Source of the DNA: Devosia sp. 66-14
GTDB lineage: Bacteria > Pseudomonadota > Alphaproteobacteria > Rhizobiales > Devosiaceae
Assembly: GCA_001899085.1 (NCBI GenBank)
Contig: MKVB01000009.1
Coordinates: 112,266-152,997, forward strand
Length of the DNA: 40,732 nucleotides
Direction of reading: 5' to 3'
The position numbers were made by a program, and so were the translations under genes. Within the stretch, counting starts at the first letter, position 1. Each line of letters opens with the position of its first letter. Below, one piece after another: positions 1 to 8,597 of the stretch. A model generated the notes under the pieces. It did no database searches and had not been told where the DNA came from. It was given only the letters and a program-made list of their open reading frames with translations.

Positions 1-12
1 CCTAGCGCCGCC

Positions 13-32
13 CGCCGTCAAGGCGGACGGCG
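13..32 (-). terminator. Possible weak hairpin after the SRPBCC gene
   Basis: A perfect 7-bp stem (CGCCGTC / GACGGCG) with a 6-nt loop lies just beyond the stop codon of the minus-strand SRPBCC gene. No T-run follows, so intrinsic termination is uncertain. Confidence 0.25.
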
Positions 33-56
33 AGCGGCTCCGGTTCAATGCCGCAG

Positions 57-1007
57 TCAGGCTGCAGGCGCCGCCAGCTCGATCAGTTCGGTCTTGCCGC
101 TCTCGATCAGTTGCTTGAGGCTGCCCCGGATCAGCGAGGTCCAGGCGTCCGAGCAGGTATCGTAGCATTCGACGGCCGGGGCGATGCCTTCATGGGTGAA
201 CACCACTTCGGTCTTGCCGTCCTTCCTGCCGATGTCGAAGGTGATGGTGGTGCCAACCCACTCGGTCTTGTCCTCGACGAAGCTCAGCATGCCTTCGACC
301 ACCTGCCAGGCCACCCGCGTGCCAGGCACCAGTTCGGTCACCACCTGCCTCGAATAGTGGAACTCCTGATAGCGGTAGCTGAACACGTCGCCGAGCTCTC
401 GGGTGTTGCCCTCGAACTCGCCACTCCACCAGGAGCGCGGGTCGATGATGGCGGCGAAGGCCGCCTCGGGGCTCTGGTCGACAGTAAACGAGGTGGTGAA
501 GCTGGTGTCGTTCATTGCCTTTTCTCCATGGTTGGCAAGGGTGGGCTCGGCGGCGGTCAGGGCGGCGCCGACATTGGGCTGGCCGTTGCCCGAGGTGATG
601 AGGTTCTTCAGGCTGCCGCGGACATAGGTGCCCCAGGCATCGTGGCAGACGTCGTAGCACTCGTAGTCCGGCACCAGCCCGACATGGGTGAAGGTGAGGC
701 GCGCACCGGCGCCGACCGGCTCGATGTCGAAGGCGATGGTGGTGCCGATCCACTCGGCCTTGTCGGCGGTAAAGCTGAAGTGGTTGTCGAGCACCCGCCA
801 GGCGACCCGCTGGTCGGGGATCCACTCGATGACCTTGAGGGTGCAGCGATGCAGGTCCCTGGCGTGATAGAACCAGACGTCGCCAAGCATGGCGGTGTTG
901 CCTTCGACATCCTCGGACCACCAGCCGCGGACGTTGTTGATGGCGGCAAAGACCGCCTCGGGGCTGGCATTCACGGTGATGGTGGTGGTGTAGTTCTTGT
1001 CGTCCAT
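57..1007 (-). CDS. Tandem SRPBCC (START/AHSA1-like) domain protein
   Basis: A 316-residue protein made of two homologous SRPBCC ligand-binding domains, about residues 1-145 and 165-310. The repeats share an N-terminal SPEAVFAAI/SPEAAFAAI motif, a WW pair in the first helix, an EWxGTTIxFDI strand and a C-terminal ECYDxCxDAW...RGSLKxLI helix. The family binds hydrophobic ligands or assists chaperones; no substrate can be named. The start is ATG at 1007 with GGAGA six bases upstream. Oddly, Met165 at the head of domain 2 is itself preceded by GGAGA with a 7-base gap, so the gene looks like two adjacent genes fused in frame and could also make a free second domain. It lies 32 bases downstream of the DUF1127 gene on the same strand. 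Confidence 0.85.
   Translation of the reverse strand: MDDKNYTTTITVNASPEAVFAAINNVRGWWSEDVEGNTAMLGDVWFYHARDLHRCTLKVIEWIPDQRVAWRVLDNHFSFTADKAEWIGTTIAFDIEPVGAGARLTFTHVGLVPDYECYDVCHDAWGTYVRGSLKNLITSGNGQPNVGAALTAAEPTLANHGEKAMNDTSFTTSFTVDQSPEAAFAAIIDPRSWWSGEFEGNTRELGDVFSYRYQEFHYSRQVVTELVPGTRVAWQVVEGMLSFVEDKTEWVGTTITFDIGRKDGKTEVVFTHEGIAPAVECYDTCSDAWTSLIRGSLKQLIESGKTELIELAAPAA
520..527 (-). promoter_or_regulatory. Internal ribosome binding site before domain 2 of the SRPBCC protein
   Basis: On the minus strand a GGAGAAAA tract precedes an in-frame ATG at 515 (codon 165), exactly at the boundary between the two SRPBCC domains. Its composition and spacing resemble the site at the true start (1007). It may be a relic of the fusion or a functional internal start. 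Confidence 0.45.
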
Positions 1008-1039
1008 TGCAGTTCTCCTTCAGTGAGAGGGGGGCAGCG

Positions 1040-1285
1040 TTATGCTGACGGATCTTGGCGCCGACGGATCTTGGCCCAGAGGCGGCGGGCGTCGCCGTCG
1101 AGGGCGTCTTCGATATCGGCGCGTTCAAGGCCGATATCGGCGAGCTGGATGGCATCGAGGCCGGCGAGCCGGTGGATGGTGCGGCGGCGGGCCCGCCACG
1201 TCGCGAGCAGGTTCATCAGGCCGGCAATGACGTTGCTTTGGCGGGACTTGTCAGCGCCGATTTCATAGAGTTCGAGAGTGGTCAT
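1040..1285 (-). CDS. DUF1127 (YjiS-like) small protein
   Basis: An 81-residue Arg-rich protein with the DUF1127 signature: an amphipathic WRARRRTIHRLAGLD helix, then LADIGLERADIEDAL. The family is widespread in alphaproteobacteria. Some members bind RNA or tune phosphate and carbon metabolism, but this copy cannot be assigned a role. The chosen start is ATG 1285 with GGAGAA upstream. The frame stays open further upstream but crosses the divergent promoter region and loses homology-like content, so the extension was refused. It is followed by the SRPBCC gene on the same strand and is divergent from the HTH regulator at 1385. Confidence 0.8.
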   Translation of the reverse strand: MTTLELYEIGADKSRQSNVIAGLMNLLATWRARRRTIHRLAGLDAIQLADIGLERADIEDALDGDARRLWAKIRRRQDPSA

Positions 1286-1384
1286 GGCTGTTCTCCGGTG
1301 GCTTGACGTTGCGTTGCTTGTCGGTGACCGGAACCTAGGCGCCCGGCAGTTCGGGGTGAGAGTGACAAGTGTGACGGGATTTGA

Positions 1385-2605
1385 ATGGACTCGCTGATCA
1401 CCGCCGCCGCGCGGGCGCTCGGAGCCGGTGATCCGCTCGGTGCGCTGAAGCGCGTGGCGCTCCGCGAGGACGCGCCGGCGCTGGCGCTGCGCGGCATCGC
1501 CATGGCGCAACTGGGCGACCTCGAGCGGGCCAAGGCGCTGCTCAAGGCGGCGGGCAGGGCCTTCCAGCCGCGCGAGGCCGTGGCGCGGGCGCGCTGTGTC
1601 GTGGCCGAGGCCGAGATCGCGCTGGTCTCGCGCGACCTGTCCTGGCAGCCCGAGGCGCTGGCCGCGGCGCAGCGTGTGCTGGAAGCGCAGGGCGACCGGA
1701 CGAACGCGGCGCATGCCGCCAATCTCGCAGCCCGCCGGCTGCTGCTGATCGGGCAGGTGGATGAGGCGGAGCGCATCCTGGCGCAACCGGACCTGCGGCA
1801 GCTGCCACCGGCAAGTGTGGCGGTGCACCAGCTGGTCACCGCCGGCGTCGCCGTCAGGCGCGTGCAGAGTGCGCCGGCGCGCGCGGCATTCGAGCGGTCG
1901 CTGGCGGCAGCGCGACAGGCCGGCATTCATTCACTGCTGGCCGAGATCGAAGCTGATATCCGGGTGCTGAACGAGCCGGCCGCGCGGCTGCTCGAGGGCG
2001 GCGGCGAGCGGTCGCTGACCCTTGCCGGGGTCGAGGCGGTGCTGGGGTCGGCCGCATTGGTGATCGATGCGACGCGCAATGTGGCGCGGCAGGCGGGCAC
2101 CGTCGTGCAGCTCGGCACGCGCCCGGTGCTGTTCGCGCTGCTGCGGACGCTGGCGACGGCCTGGCCCAGGGATGTGTCGCGGGCCCAACTGATCGCCGAG
2201 GCGTTCCGCGGCAAGGAAGCTGACGAGTCGCACCGGGCCCGGTTGCGGGTCGAGATGGGACGGTTGCGGTCAGAACTCGCCGGTCTTGCCGAGATCAACG
2301 CCACCATGGCTGGCTTTACGCTGGCGCCGCTCGATGCGCATCAGGTCGCGGTGCTGGCGCCGCCGGTGGAAGACCAGCATGCCGGGGTGCTGGCGCTGCT
2401 CGCCGATGGCGAAGCCTGGGCGAGCTCGGCGCTCGCCATCGCTCTCGGCACCAGCCCCCGCACGGTGCAGCGGGCGTTGGAGCAACTGGCTGCTGCCGGA
2501 AAAGTGCAGTCGTTCGGCCGCGGCAGGGCGCTGCGCTGGATCACGCCGCCGGTGCCGGGTTTCCCGACGGCATTGTTACTCCCGGGTCCGCTGCCGGGCG
2601 ACTAG
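1385..2605 (+). CDS. Transcription regulator with TPR-like N-terminus and two winged-helix domains
   Basis: A 406-residue protein. Residues 1-205 are Ala/Arg-rich helices with TPR-like spacing (for example GIAMAQLGDLERAKALL). Residues about 226-315 resemble an OmpR/SARP-type winged helix (LGTRPVLFALLRTLA ... LRVEMGRLRSEL). Residues about 333-387 form a second, smaller winged HTH (LADGEAWASSALAIALG, SPRTVQRALEQLAAAGKV, RGRALRW). This suggests a one-component regulator with an inverted SARP-like order. The start is ATG 1385 with a weak GGGA upstream. It ends 37 bases before the beta-propeller gene, so both are probably co-transcribed, and it is divergent from DUF1127. Neither target nor signal is known. 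Confidence 0.7.
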   Translation: MDSLITAAARALGAGDPLGALKRVALREDAPALALRGIAMAQLGDLERAKALLKAAGRAFQPREAVARARCVVAEAEIALVSRDLSWQPEALAAAQRVLEAQGDRTNAAHAANLAARRLLLIGQVDEAERILAQPDLRQLPPASVAVHQLVTAGVAVRRVQSAPARAAFERSLAAARQAGIHSLLAEIEADIRVLNEPAARLLEGGGERSLTLAGVEAVLGSAALVIDATRNVARQAGTVVQLGTRPVLFALLRTLATAWPRDVSRAQLIAEAFRGKEADESHRARLRVEMGRLRSELAGLAEINATMAGFTLAPLDAHQVAVLAPPVEDQHAGVLALLADGEAWASSALAIALGTSPRTVQRALEQLAAAGKVQSFGRGRALRWITPPVPGFPTALLLPGPLPGD

Positions 2606-2642
2606 AGGTTCAGGCAGTGCAATTGAGCGAGAGGTCAATCCG

Positions 2643-3287
2643 ATGAAACATGCGCATGCCGAGATCGTACGAGAGTACGGTCCATTCCCGGGGGTCGACT
2701 CGGTGGCGGGCGTCACCTTCGATGGCACCAACGTGTGGTTCGCCTCGGGCGACCGGATCAACGCCTTCGATCCGGAGAGCGGCGTACCGGTGCGCAGCAT
2801 CGACGTCGCGGCGCATGCCGGCACCACCTTCGATGGCGAGCATCTCTACCAACTGGCGGAAGATGTGATCCAGAAGATCGATCCCAGGAGCGGGCGGGTG
2901 GTCAAGACCATCCCGTCGCCAGGCGGCGGCTCGGGGCTCGCCTGGGCCGAGGGCTCGCTCTGGGTCGGGCAGTATCGCGGCAAGCAGATTCTCGAGGTCG
3001 ACCCCGAGACCGGCAAGGTGCTGCGCAACATCAACTCCAACCGCTTCGTCACCGGGGTGACCTGGGTTGATGGCGAGCTCTGGCACGCGACGCTCGAGGA
3101 TGGGCAGAGCGAACTCAGGCGCCTCGACCCGCAATCGGGCGAAGTGCTGGAACAGCTCGACATGCCCGCCGGCAAGGGGGTTTCGGGGCTCGAGTCCGAT
3201 GGCCGTGACCGGTTCTATTGCGGCGGCAACAATTCCAGCACGGTGCGGGCGGTGCGGCGGCCGAAACGAGAGACCGCGGCGGCGTGA
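2643..3287 (+). CDS. Vgb/YncE-like beta-propeller protein
   Basis: A 214-residue protein of repeated 40-45-residue blades with the pattern G(V/L)xWxxGxLWxxx....xxLDPxSGxVxxxI, seen around VDSVAGVTFDGTNVWF, SGLAWAEGSLWVGQY and VTGVTWVDGELWHA. This matches YncE / Vgb / SMP-30-like propellers (COG3391 type). No signal peptide is evident, so it is probably cytoplasmic. Start ATG 2643 was chosen over upstream options in the same frame, which lie inside the regulator gene; a GAGAGG tract precedes it. It is probably co-transcribed with the regulator at 1385. Glutamine cyclotransferase-like activity is possible but no catalytic residues were recognised. Confidence 0.75.
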   Translation: MKHAHAEIVREYGPFPGVDSVAGVTFDGTNVWFASGDRINAFDPESGVPVRSIDVAAHAGTTFDGEHLYQLAEDVIQKIDPRSGRVVKTIPSPGGGSGLAWAEGSLWVGQYRGKQILEVDPETGKVLRNINSNRFVTGVTWVDGELWHATLEDGQSELRRLDPQSGEVLEQLDMPAGKGVSGLESDGRDRFYCGGNNSSTVRAVRRPKRETAAA

Positions 3288-3295
3288 CTGACGGC

Positions 3296-3327
3296 CGCCT
3301 GCCGGTTCCAGCGGGAAGCGGCAGGCG
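3296..3327. terminator. Bidirectional hairpin between convergent genes
   Basis: CGCCTGCCG and CGGCAGGCG form a perfect 9-bp stem. The 14-nt loop can pair further (TTCC / GGAA around AGCG). It sits between the convergent beta-propeller gene and the Clp-like gene. There is no strong T tract. Confidence 0.5.
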
Positions 3328-3347
3328 ATTCGGCTCGCCGATATGGG

Positions 3348-5324
3348 CTACTGATAAAAGGACCTGATGGCTGTCGCCGCTTCATGTGGCGGCAGCTTCG
3401 CCAGTTCTCGCATCATGGCCGTCGCCGCGATGCAGTATGCTTCGTGCTCACTCGGCGTAATTTGCTCGACGGGGGTCATGAATGCATCGAACTCGGCTTG
3501 CGTGAGCGTGTTCCGCATCGCCCATCCGACAGCACCCCAGATGGAGTCGAGATAGGTTTGCGTGACGGATGGCGCGGTGCCGACGCTGCGCACGATCCGC
3601 TCATTGACCGCAGCCTCCCGGGCCGCCAGCTCCGGCGAGATATAGCTCTTCAGATTGATCTGCTGCGTGCCCGAGGCATAGTGGAAACACGCTGTCGTAT
3701 CTAGTTGCCGCAACGCGTCGTATTCATCCGCCGCGACCAGTGCGTACTGGACCAGTGTCTGATCATCGGCGCGAGAGAGGCGAGTGGTCACGAGCTTGAT
3801 AATGATGCCGTTTACTTCGCTGGTCAGCGCATCTACCGAGATATTCCCTTCCGCATAGTCGAGCCCGCGCGCGTAGATCCGGGCGGCCTGATCGGGGGCG
3901 TGGGTGTCGATCGCTTCGTAAAGGCCGGATGCGGCGAGCAGGGTTTCGCGGACGGAGGCGAGCGACGCTGCAGCGGTGAAGCCATCGGGAAGCGCGGCCA
4001 GCTTGGACGCGTCGCCGAGGGTGACGCCGGCCTCGCGCAGCTCCTCGCGCGTCGGATACCAGATGCTCTCCGGTGGCACCCGCAAGGCGCGATCGAGAAA
4101 GCCCGCCGACAGACCGGCCGAGCGGTAGAGGCTGGCCCAGGCGTCATTCATCTCGCGCAGGTCCTGTTCGCTCATGCCGGGAAAGAAGCTGCCGTGGAAG
4201 CCCAACCTGCCATTCTGGCCAACCAGGCGATTCCGCCCTGCCACGAAAACCAGCGTGCAGGCCGATGAACACTCATCGGACACGAAGGTATCGAGGCCGC
4301 GCTCGCGGACCAGATCGAAGATTTTCCGGGCCTCGGCGACGCGTCCGCCGGGACTGCTGAGCAGCAGGCCCGTGACATTGGGCGCGGCGCCCAGCAAGAG
4401 GTCCACCTGACCGGCCAGCCCATACTTGATGCCGCCGTCGAGCACGAGAAAGCGCGCGTCGTCGGAAAGTCGCAGGGTCGCGTCCGGAATATCGGGATCG
4501 TTCAGGAACACGATGCGCGACAGCTCGGCAAACTGCGGCGCCGCGTTATTGGTAATCGCCAGGCCGAACTGCAGCACCCCGATCGCGGCCATTACCTGCG
4601 CCGCCCGCGCCCAGAACGCACTTCTGCGCGCTCTGGACTGCTCGCCGGCGCGCCGCTCGGCAGAGCGCCAGAGCCCGACGACCTGCCAGATTGCCAGCAT
4701 TGTCAGGGTGGTCCAGATGAACGCCTGGAACGCCAGGATGCCGGCGGGCTCGTATCCATCATTGGGCGTGAGGATGGAGGAGAGGAAGAGAACGGCGACG
4801 CCGGCGCCGAGGTTGACGGCGAAATTGACCAGCCAATAGGACACTGGCAGCGGCAGCTCGCCACGCCAGTGGCGGGCGATGATGTTCTGCGAACGCTTCG
4901 GCTTAGGCTGCGGTGGAGAGGGAAGGGGTGGCGGCGCGGACTGGGTACGCACCGACAGGGCGATCTCCTCCTCCAGCTGCATCTGAGCCGCGACTGCCGT
5001 CTCGTCGGATCTGGGTGTCTGAGGGAGCGGCGGTGGTTGGTCTCCTGCGGTCGCAACGGCCAGGGCCGGCGACGCGGACCGTCGCAGCTGCCGCAGGATA
5101 AGGTAGGCCGGTATGGCGGCTACGAAGTAGAACAGCCATGTCGATACCATCGGACGGCTCGGCGAGGCGTTGGTGAAACCGGTACCGAAAACGACGACAA
5201 GCAACGCCACCGCATCGGAGGCCGAATAGGGCAGTCGCAACAGCTTGTGAATGATCCAGCCAAGCACGCCGCCGAAAAAGACGGAGCCGACAACGGCGCC
5301 GACCAGGCCCCCGATGAACGCCAC
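3348..5324 (-). CDS. Multi-pass membrane protein with Clp/SppA-like serine protease domain (COG3904 type)
   Basis: About 658 residues from a GTG at 5324 that has a GGGGGGAT tract five bases upstream; an in-frame start at 5372 is possible but has no ribosome site. Hydrophobic segments fall at about 1-29, 59-79, 162-185, 195-220 and 237-258, with a Pro/Gln-rich linker (about 93-145). The domain at about 275-430 has a Clp-fold signature: LLLSSPGG (about 321-327), ECSSACTLVF with candidate nucleophile Ser354, and GFHGSFF with candidate His377. A roughly 230-residue C-terminal helical region follows, with no recognised domain. The topology would place the protease domain beside the membrane, probably periplasmic. 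Substrate unknown. It is monocistronic and convergent with the gene before it. Confidence 0.7.
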   Translation of the reverse strand: MAFIGGLVGAVVGSVFFGGVLGWIIHKLLRLPYSASDAVALLVVVFGTGFTNASPSRPMVSTWLFYFVAAIPAYLILRQLRRSASPALAVATAGDQPPPLPQTPRSDETAVAAQMQLEEEIALSVRTQSAPPPLPSPPQPKPKRSQNIIARHWRGELPLPVSYWLVNFAVNLGAGVAVLFLSSILTPNDGYEPAGILAFQAFIWTTLTMLAIWQVVGLWRSAERRAGEQSRARRSAFWARAAQVMAAIGVLQFGLAITNNAAPQFAELSRIVFLNDPDIPDATLRLSDDARFLVLDGGIKYGLAGQVDLLLGAAPNVTGLLLSSPGGRVAEARKIFDLVRERGLDTFVSDECSSACTLVFVAGRNRLVGQNGRLGFHGSFFPGMSEQDLREMNDAWASLYRSAGLSAGFLDRALRVPPESIWYPTREELREAGVTLGDASKLAALPDGFTAAASLASVRETLLAASGLYEAIDTHAPDQAARIYARGLDYAEGNISVDALTSEVNGIIIKLVTTRLSRADDQTLVQYALVAADEYDALRQLDTTACFHYASGTQQINLKSYISPELAAREAAVNERIVRSVGTAPSVTQTYLDSIWGAVGWAMRNTLTQAEFDAFMTPVEQITPSEHEAYCIAATAMMRELAKLPPHEAATAIRSFYQ

Positions 5325-5561
5325 AATATCCCCCCAGTTACGGCAGTGCCGCGCGTCGACATACCGGTGCACCTAACGAAACGCAGTGCAACACAACATT
5401 GCGCCGCCCCTCTCCGGAGCGGCCCCCTCGGGCAACGCTACTGTCGAGGCTTTTGGGTTTGCAAGGGGCCGTGGAGGTAGGCCGGGCGCCTGCTCACAAC
5501 GTGAGGACGCCGTCCATGACCCGTGCAGGCCACCGCGCCGATGGGAAGACCCGCAAAAACG

Positions 5562-5594
5562 AACCGGCCGACTCCCTGGGGGAGCCGGCCGGTT
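5562..5594. terminator. Bidirectional intrinsic terminator of secA
   Basis: A 15-bp near-perfect stem (AACCGGCCG...CTCCC paired with GGGAG...CGGCCGGTT, one mismatch) with a TGG loop. T-runs flank both sides (TTTTTCTTTTC on plus; CGTTTTTGCG on minus). It lies 25 bases beyond the secA stop, so secA transcription should end here. The rest of 5325-5619 shows no supported gene. Confidence 0.85.
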
Positions 5595-5619
5595 TTTCTT
5601 TTCGGGGCGTCTGTATCCG

Positions 5620-8394
5620 TCAGAAGGCGCCGTGGCAGTGCTTGAACTTCTTGCCCGAACCGCAGGGGCAGGGGGCGTTGCGCGACACGCCGACCAGCAG
5701 TTTCGGGTCGATGGGCCGGAGCGCCGGGTCGGCCTCGATCACCCCGGCACCGGCAGCGGCGCCTGCGGCGGCGAAGGCCGCCAGCGACGGGGCGGGCCCA
5801 AGGGCGCGCGGCATGGTCCCGGTGACATCGGTTTCGGCGTCGTTCTCGCCGGTGGTCGGATCGATATGGATCTCGTCGAGCCCATCGAGGTCGGCCTGCA
5901 GCGGCGTCGGCTGACGCATCTGGATCTCGACATGGCTGAGCTGGGTGGTGACCAGCTCGCGCAGGCTCGACAGCAACTGCTCGAACAGCTCGAACGCCTC
6001 GCGCTTGTACTCGGTCAGCGGGTCGCGCTGGGCGAGGCCGCGCCAGCCGACGACTTTCGAGAGGTGATCGAGAGTGACCAGGTGCTCGCGCCACAGCCCG
6101 TCGATCGACTGCAGGAGGATCGATTTCTCGACCTGGCGCATGATGTCGGGCGAGTAGCGGGCGACCTTGGAGGCGGCGAACTCGTCGGCGATCTTGATGA
6201 TGCGCTCGCGCACGGCTTCGGCGTCGATGCCTTCCTCATGCGTCCAGGCCTCAACCGGCAGGTCGACATTGAGATAGGTCTTGCCGGCCGCAACCAGTTG
6301 CTCGGTTTGCCACTGCTCGGGATAGGAGCGCTCGGGAATGGACTTGGCGATGATGTCGTCCACCACCTGGTGGCGCATCTCGTTGACGGTCTCGGCGACG
6401 TCCTCGCTGTCCATCAGTTCGAGGCGTTCGGTGAAGATCGCCTTGCGCTGATCGTTCATCACGTCGTCGTATTTCAGGATGTTCTTGCGGATGTCGAAGT
6501 TGCGGGCTTCGACGCGGGCCTGGGCCCGCTCGATGGCCTTGGTGACCCACGGGTGGGTGATCGATTCGCCCTGCTCGAGCCCGAGCTTTGACAACATCGA
6601 ATCCATCGATTCGACCGGGAAGATGCGCATCAGGTCGTCCTGCAGGCTCAGGAAGAACTTCGAATGGCCCGGGTCGCCCTGGCGGCCGGCGCGGCCGCGC
6701 AGCTGGTTGTCGATACGGCGGCTTTCGTGCCGCTCGGTGCCGATGATGTAAAGGCCGCCGGCAGCCAGCACCTTGGCCTTGTCCTCGGCGATGGTGCGCT
6801 TGATCTCGGCGATCCTGGCCTCGCGCTCGGCGCCTTCGAGGCCTGCCGCCTCTTTCTCGATGCGCATCTCGAGGTTGCCGCCGAGCTGGATGTCGGTACC
6901 GCGGCCGGCCATGTTGGTGGCGATGGTGACGGCGCCCGAAACGCCGGCATCGGCGACGATCTGGGCTTCCTGCTCGTGGTGGCGGGCATTCAGCACCGCG
7001 ATGTCCTTGATGCCCTTGCCGCGGAGAATTTCCGCCAGCATCTCGGATTTCTCGATCGAGGTGGTGCCGACGAGGATCGGCTGGCCGCGGCCGCGCGCAT
7101 CGACGATCAGGTTGGCGATCTCGTCGAACTTTTCCGCAGCGGTGCGGAAGATGGCGTCGTCCTCGTCCTTGCGCTTGACCGCGACGTTGGTCGGGATCGA
7201 GGTGACGGTCAGGCCATAGATATCGCCGAATTCCTCGGCTTCGGTGGCCGCCGTGCCGGTCATGCCGGCCAGCTTCTTGTAGAGGCGGAAATAGTTCTGG
7301 AAGGTGATCGAGGCGAGGGTCTGGTTCTCGGCCTGGATCTTGACGTGTTCCTTGGCTTCCAGCGCCTGGTGCAGGCCTTCCGAATAGCGGCGGCCCGGCA
7401 TCATGCGGCCGGTGAACTCGTCGATGATCACCACTTCGTCGTTGCGGACGATGTAATCCTTCTCGCGCTGGAACATCTTGTGGGCGCGCAGGCCCGAGTT
7501 GAGGTGGTGGACCAGCGCCACGTTCTCGATGTCGTAGAGGTTTTCGCCCTTGAGCTGGCCGTTCGCGACCAGAGCCGCCTCGAGCTTTTCGATGCCCTGG
7601 TCGGTGAAGGTGGCCGAGCGCTGCTTCTCGTCGATCTCGTAGTCGCCCTCGCCGAGCAGCGGGATCAGCGTGTCGGCCATCTCGTAGAGCGAGGAGCGGT
7701 CGGCCGAGGGGCCGGAAATGATCAGCGGAGTGCGGGCTTCGTCGATGAGGATCGAGTCCACTTCGTCGACGATGGCGTATTCGTGGCCGCGCTGCACCAT
7801 CTGGTCGCGGCTGTATTTCATGTTGTCGCGCAGATAGTCGAAGCCGAACTCGTTATTGGTGCCGTAGGTGATGTCGGCGGCGTAGTTGGCCTTGCGTTCG
7901 GCGTCGTCGAGACCGTGGACGATTATGCCGGTGGTCAGCCCGAGGAAGCGATAGATCTGGCCCATCCAGCTCAAGTCGCGACGCACCAGGTAGTCGTTGA
8001 CGGTGACGAGGTGGACGCCCTTGCCGGGCAGGGCGTTGAGGTAGACCGCCAGCGTCGCCACCAGGGTCTTGCCTTCACCGGTCTTCATTTCGGCGATGGA
8101 GCGGTTGTTGAGCACCATGCCGCCGATCAGCTGCACATCGAAGTGGCGCATGCCCAGCACGCGCTTGCTGGCTTCACGGACGGTGGCGAAGGCGGGCTCG
8201 AGAATGTCGTCGAGGCTCTTGCCGGCCGCCAGCTGATCGCGGAATTCCTGGGTCTTGGCCTTCAACTGCTCGTCGGTGAGCTTTTCGAACTCGGGCTCGA
8301 GCGCGTTGATCGCGGCGACCCTCGGGAGGTACTTTTTCACCTGTCGATCGTTCGCCGAACCGAAGATCGCCTTGGCGATTGCAGCCAGTACCAT
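5620..8394 (-). CDS. secA: Preprotein translocase ATPase SecA
   Basis: A 924-residue motor that drives unfolded preproteins through SecYEG at the inner membrane. Visible features: Walker A MKTGEGKT (about 103-110), [11 protein letters not shown], the [15 protein letters not shown] segment, DEVD Walker B (210-213) followed by [12 protein letters not shown], the preprotein cross-linking region, a second RecA lobe with [18 protein letters not shown] and [13 protein letters not shown], the helical wing, a variable Ala/Gly-rich linker, and the C-terminal zinc/SecB-binding motif [12 protein letters not shown] (Cys909, Cys911, Cys920, His921). Length is normal for alphaproteobacteria. The start ATG 8394 has AAGGA nine bases upstream. 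It is divergent from the parvulin gene and has its own promoter. Confidence 0.98.
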   Translation of the reverse strand: MVLAAIAKAIFGSANDRQVKKYLPRVAAINALEPEFEKLTDEQLKAKTQEFRDQLAAGKSLDDILEPAFATVREASKRVLGMRHFDVQLIGGMVLNNRSIAEMKTGEGKTLVATLAVYLNALPGKGVHLVTVNDYLVRRDLSWMGQIYRFLGLTTGIIVHGLDDAERKANYAADITYGTNNEFGFDYLRDNMKYSRDQMVQRGHEYAIVDEVDSILIDEARTPLIISGPSADRSSLYEMADTLIPLLGEGDYEIDEKQRSATFTDQGIEKLEAALVANGQLKGENLYDIENVALVHHLNSGLRAHKMFQREKDYIVRNDEVVIIDEFTGRMMPGRRYSEGLHQALEAKEHVKIQAENQTLASITFQNYFRLYKKLAGMTGTAATEAEEFGDIYGLTVTSIPTNVAVKRKDEDDAIFRTAAEKFDEIANLIVDARGRGQPILVGTTSIEKSEMLAEILRGKGIKDIAVLNARHHEQEAQIVADAGVSGAVTIATNMAGRGTDIQLGGNLEMRIEKEAAGLEGAEREARIAEIKRTIAEDKAKVLAAGGLYIIGTERHESRRIDNQLRGRAGRQGDPGHSKFFLSLQDDLMRIFPVESMDSMLSKLGLEQGESITHPWVTKAIERAQARVEARNFDIRKNILKYDDVMNDQRKAIFTERLELMDSEDVAETVNEMRHQVVDDIIAKSIPERSYPEQWQTEQLVAAGKTYLNVDLPVEAWTHEEGIDAEAVRERIIKIADEFAASKVARYSPDIMRQVEKSILLQSIDGLWREHLVTLDHLSKVVGWRGLAQRDPLTEYKREAFELFEQLLSSLRELVTTQLSHVEIQMRQPTPLQADLDGLDEIHIDPTTGENDAETDVTGTMPRALGPAPSLAAFAAAGAAAGAGVIEADPALRPIDPKLLVGVSRNAPCPCGSGKKFKHCHGAF

Positions 8395-8498
8395 TCGTGT
8401 CGTCCTTTGATTGTTCAGGGCCGGGTGGCGCTAAGGCGCTTCATCTCATCCGGCAGGCGGCGGGTCCTCACCCGTCAACACTCTTTGAAGTGGTGCGA

Positions 8499-8527
8499 CA
8501 TGTAAGAGCGGGTGTTTTGCTTGTCAA
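8499..8527 (-). promoter_or_regulatory. Sigma-70-type promoter for secA
   Basis: On the minus strand, TTGACA (8527-8522), a 17-bp spacer, then TACATG (8504-8499), about 100 bases before the secA start. The -35 is a perfect match; the -10 is moderate. Confidence 0.6.
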
Positions 8528-8597
8528 CGGAACGCAAATGGGCGAAACCTCCCACGCCGCGGGCCGGGGGCCCTGCGCCATCCGAGGAGAATTCCCT

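Noticed and set aside
1286-1930. N-terminal extension of the DUF1127 frame to 1930
   Set aside because: It would overlap the divergent regulator; only the last 81 residues resemble a family and have a ribosome site.
6664-8505. Long plus-strand frame (613 codons) opposite secA
   Set aside because: Mirror of a high-GC gene; composition lacks a plausible fold, and it has no ribosome site. secA is certain on the other strand.
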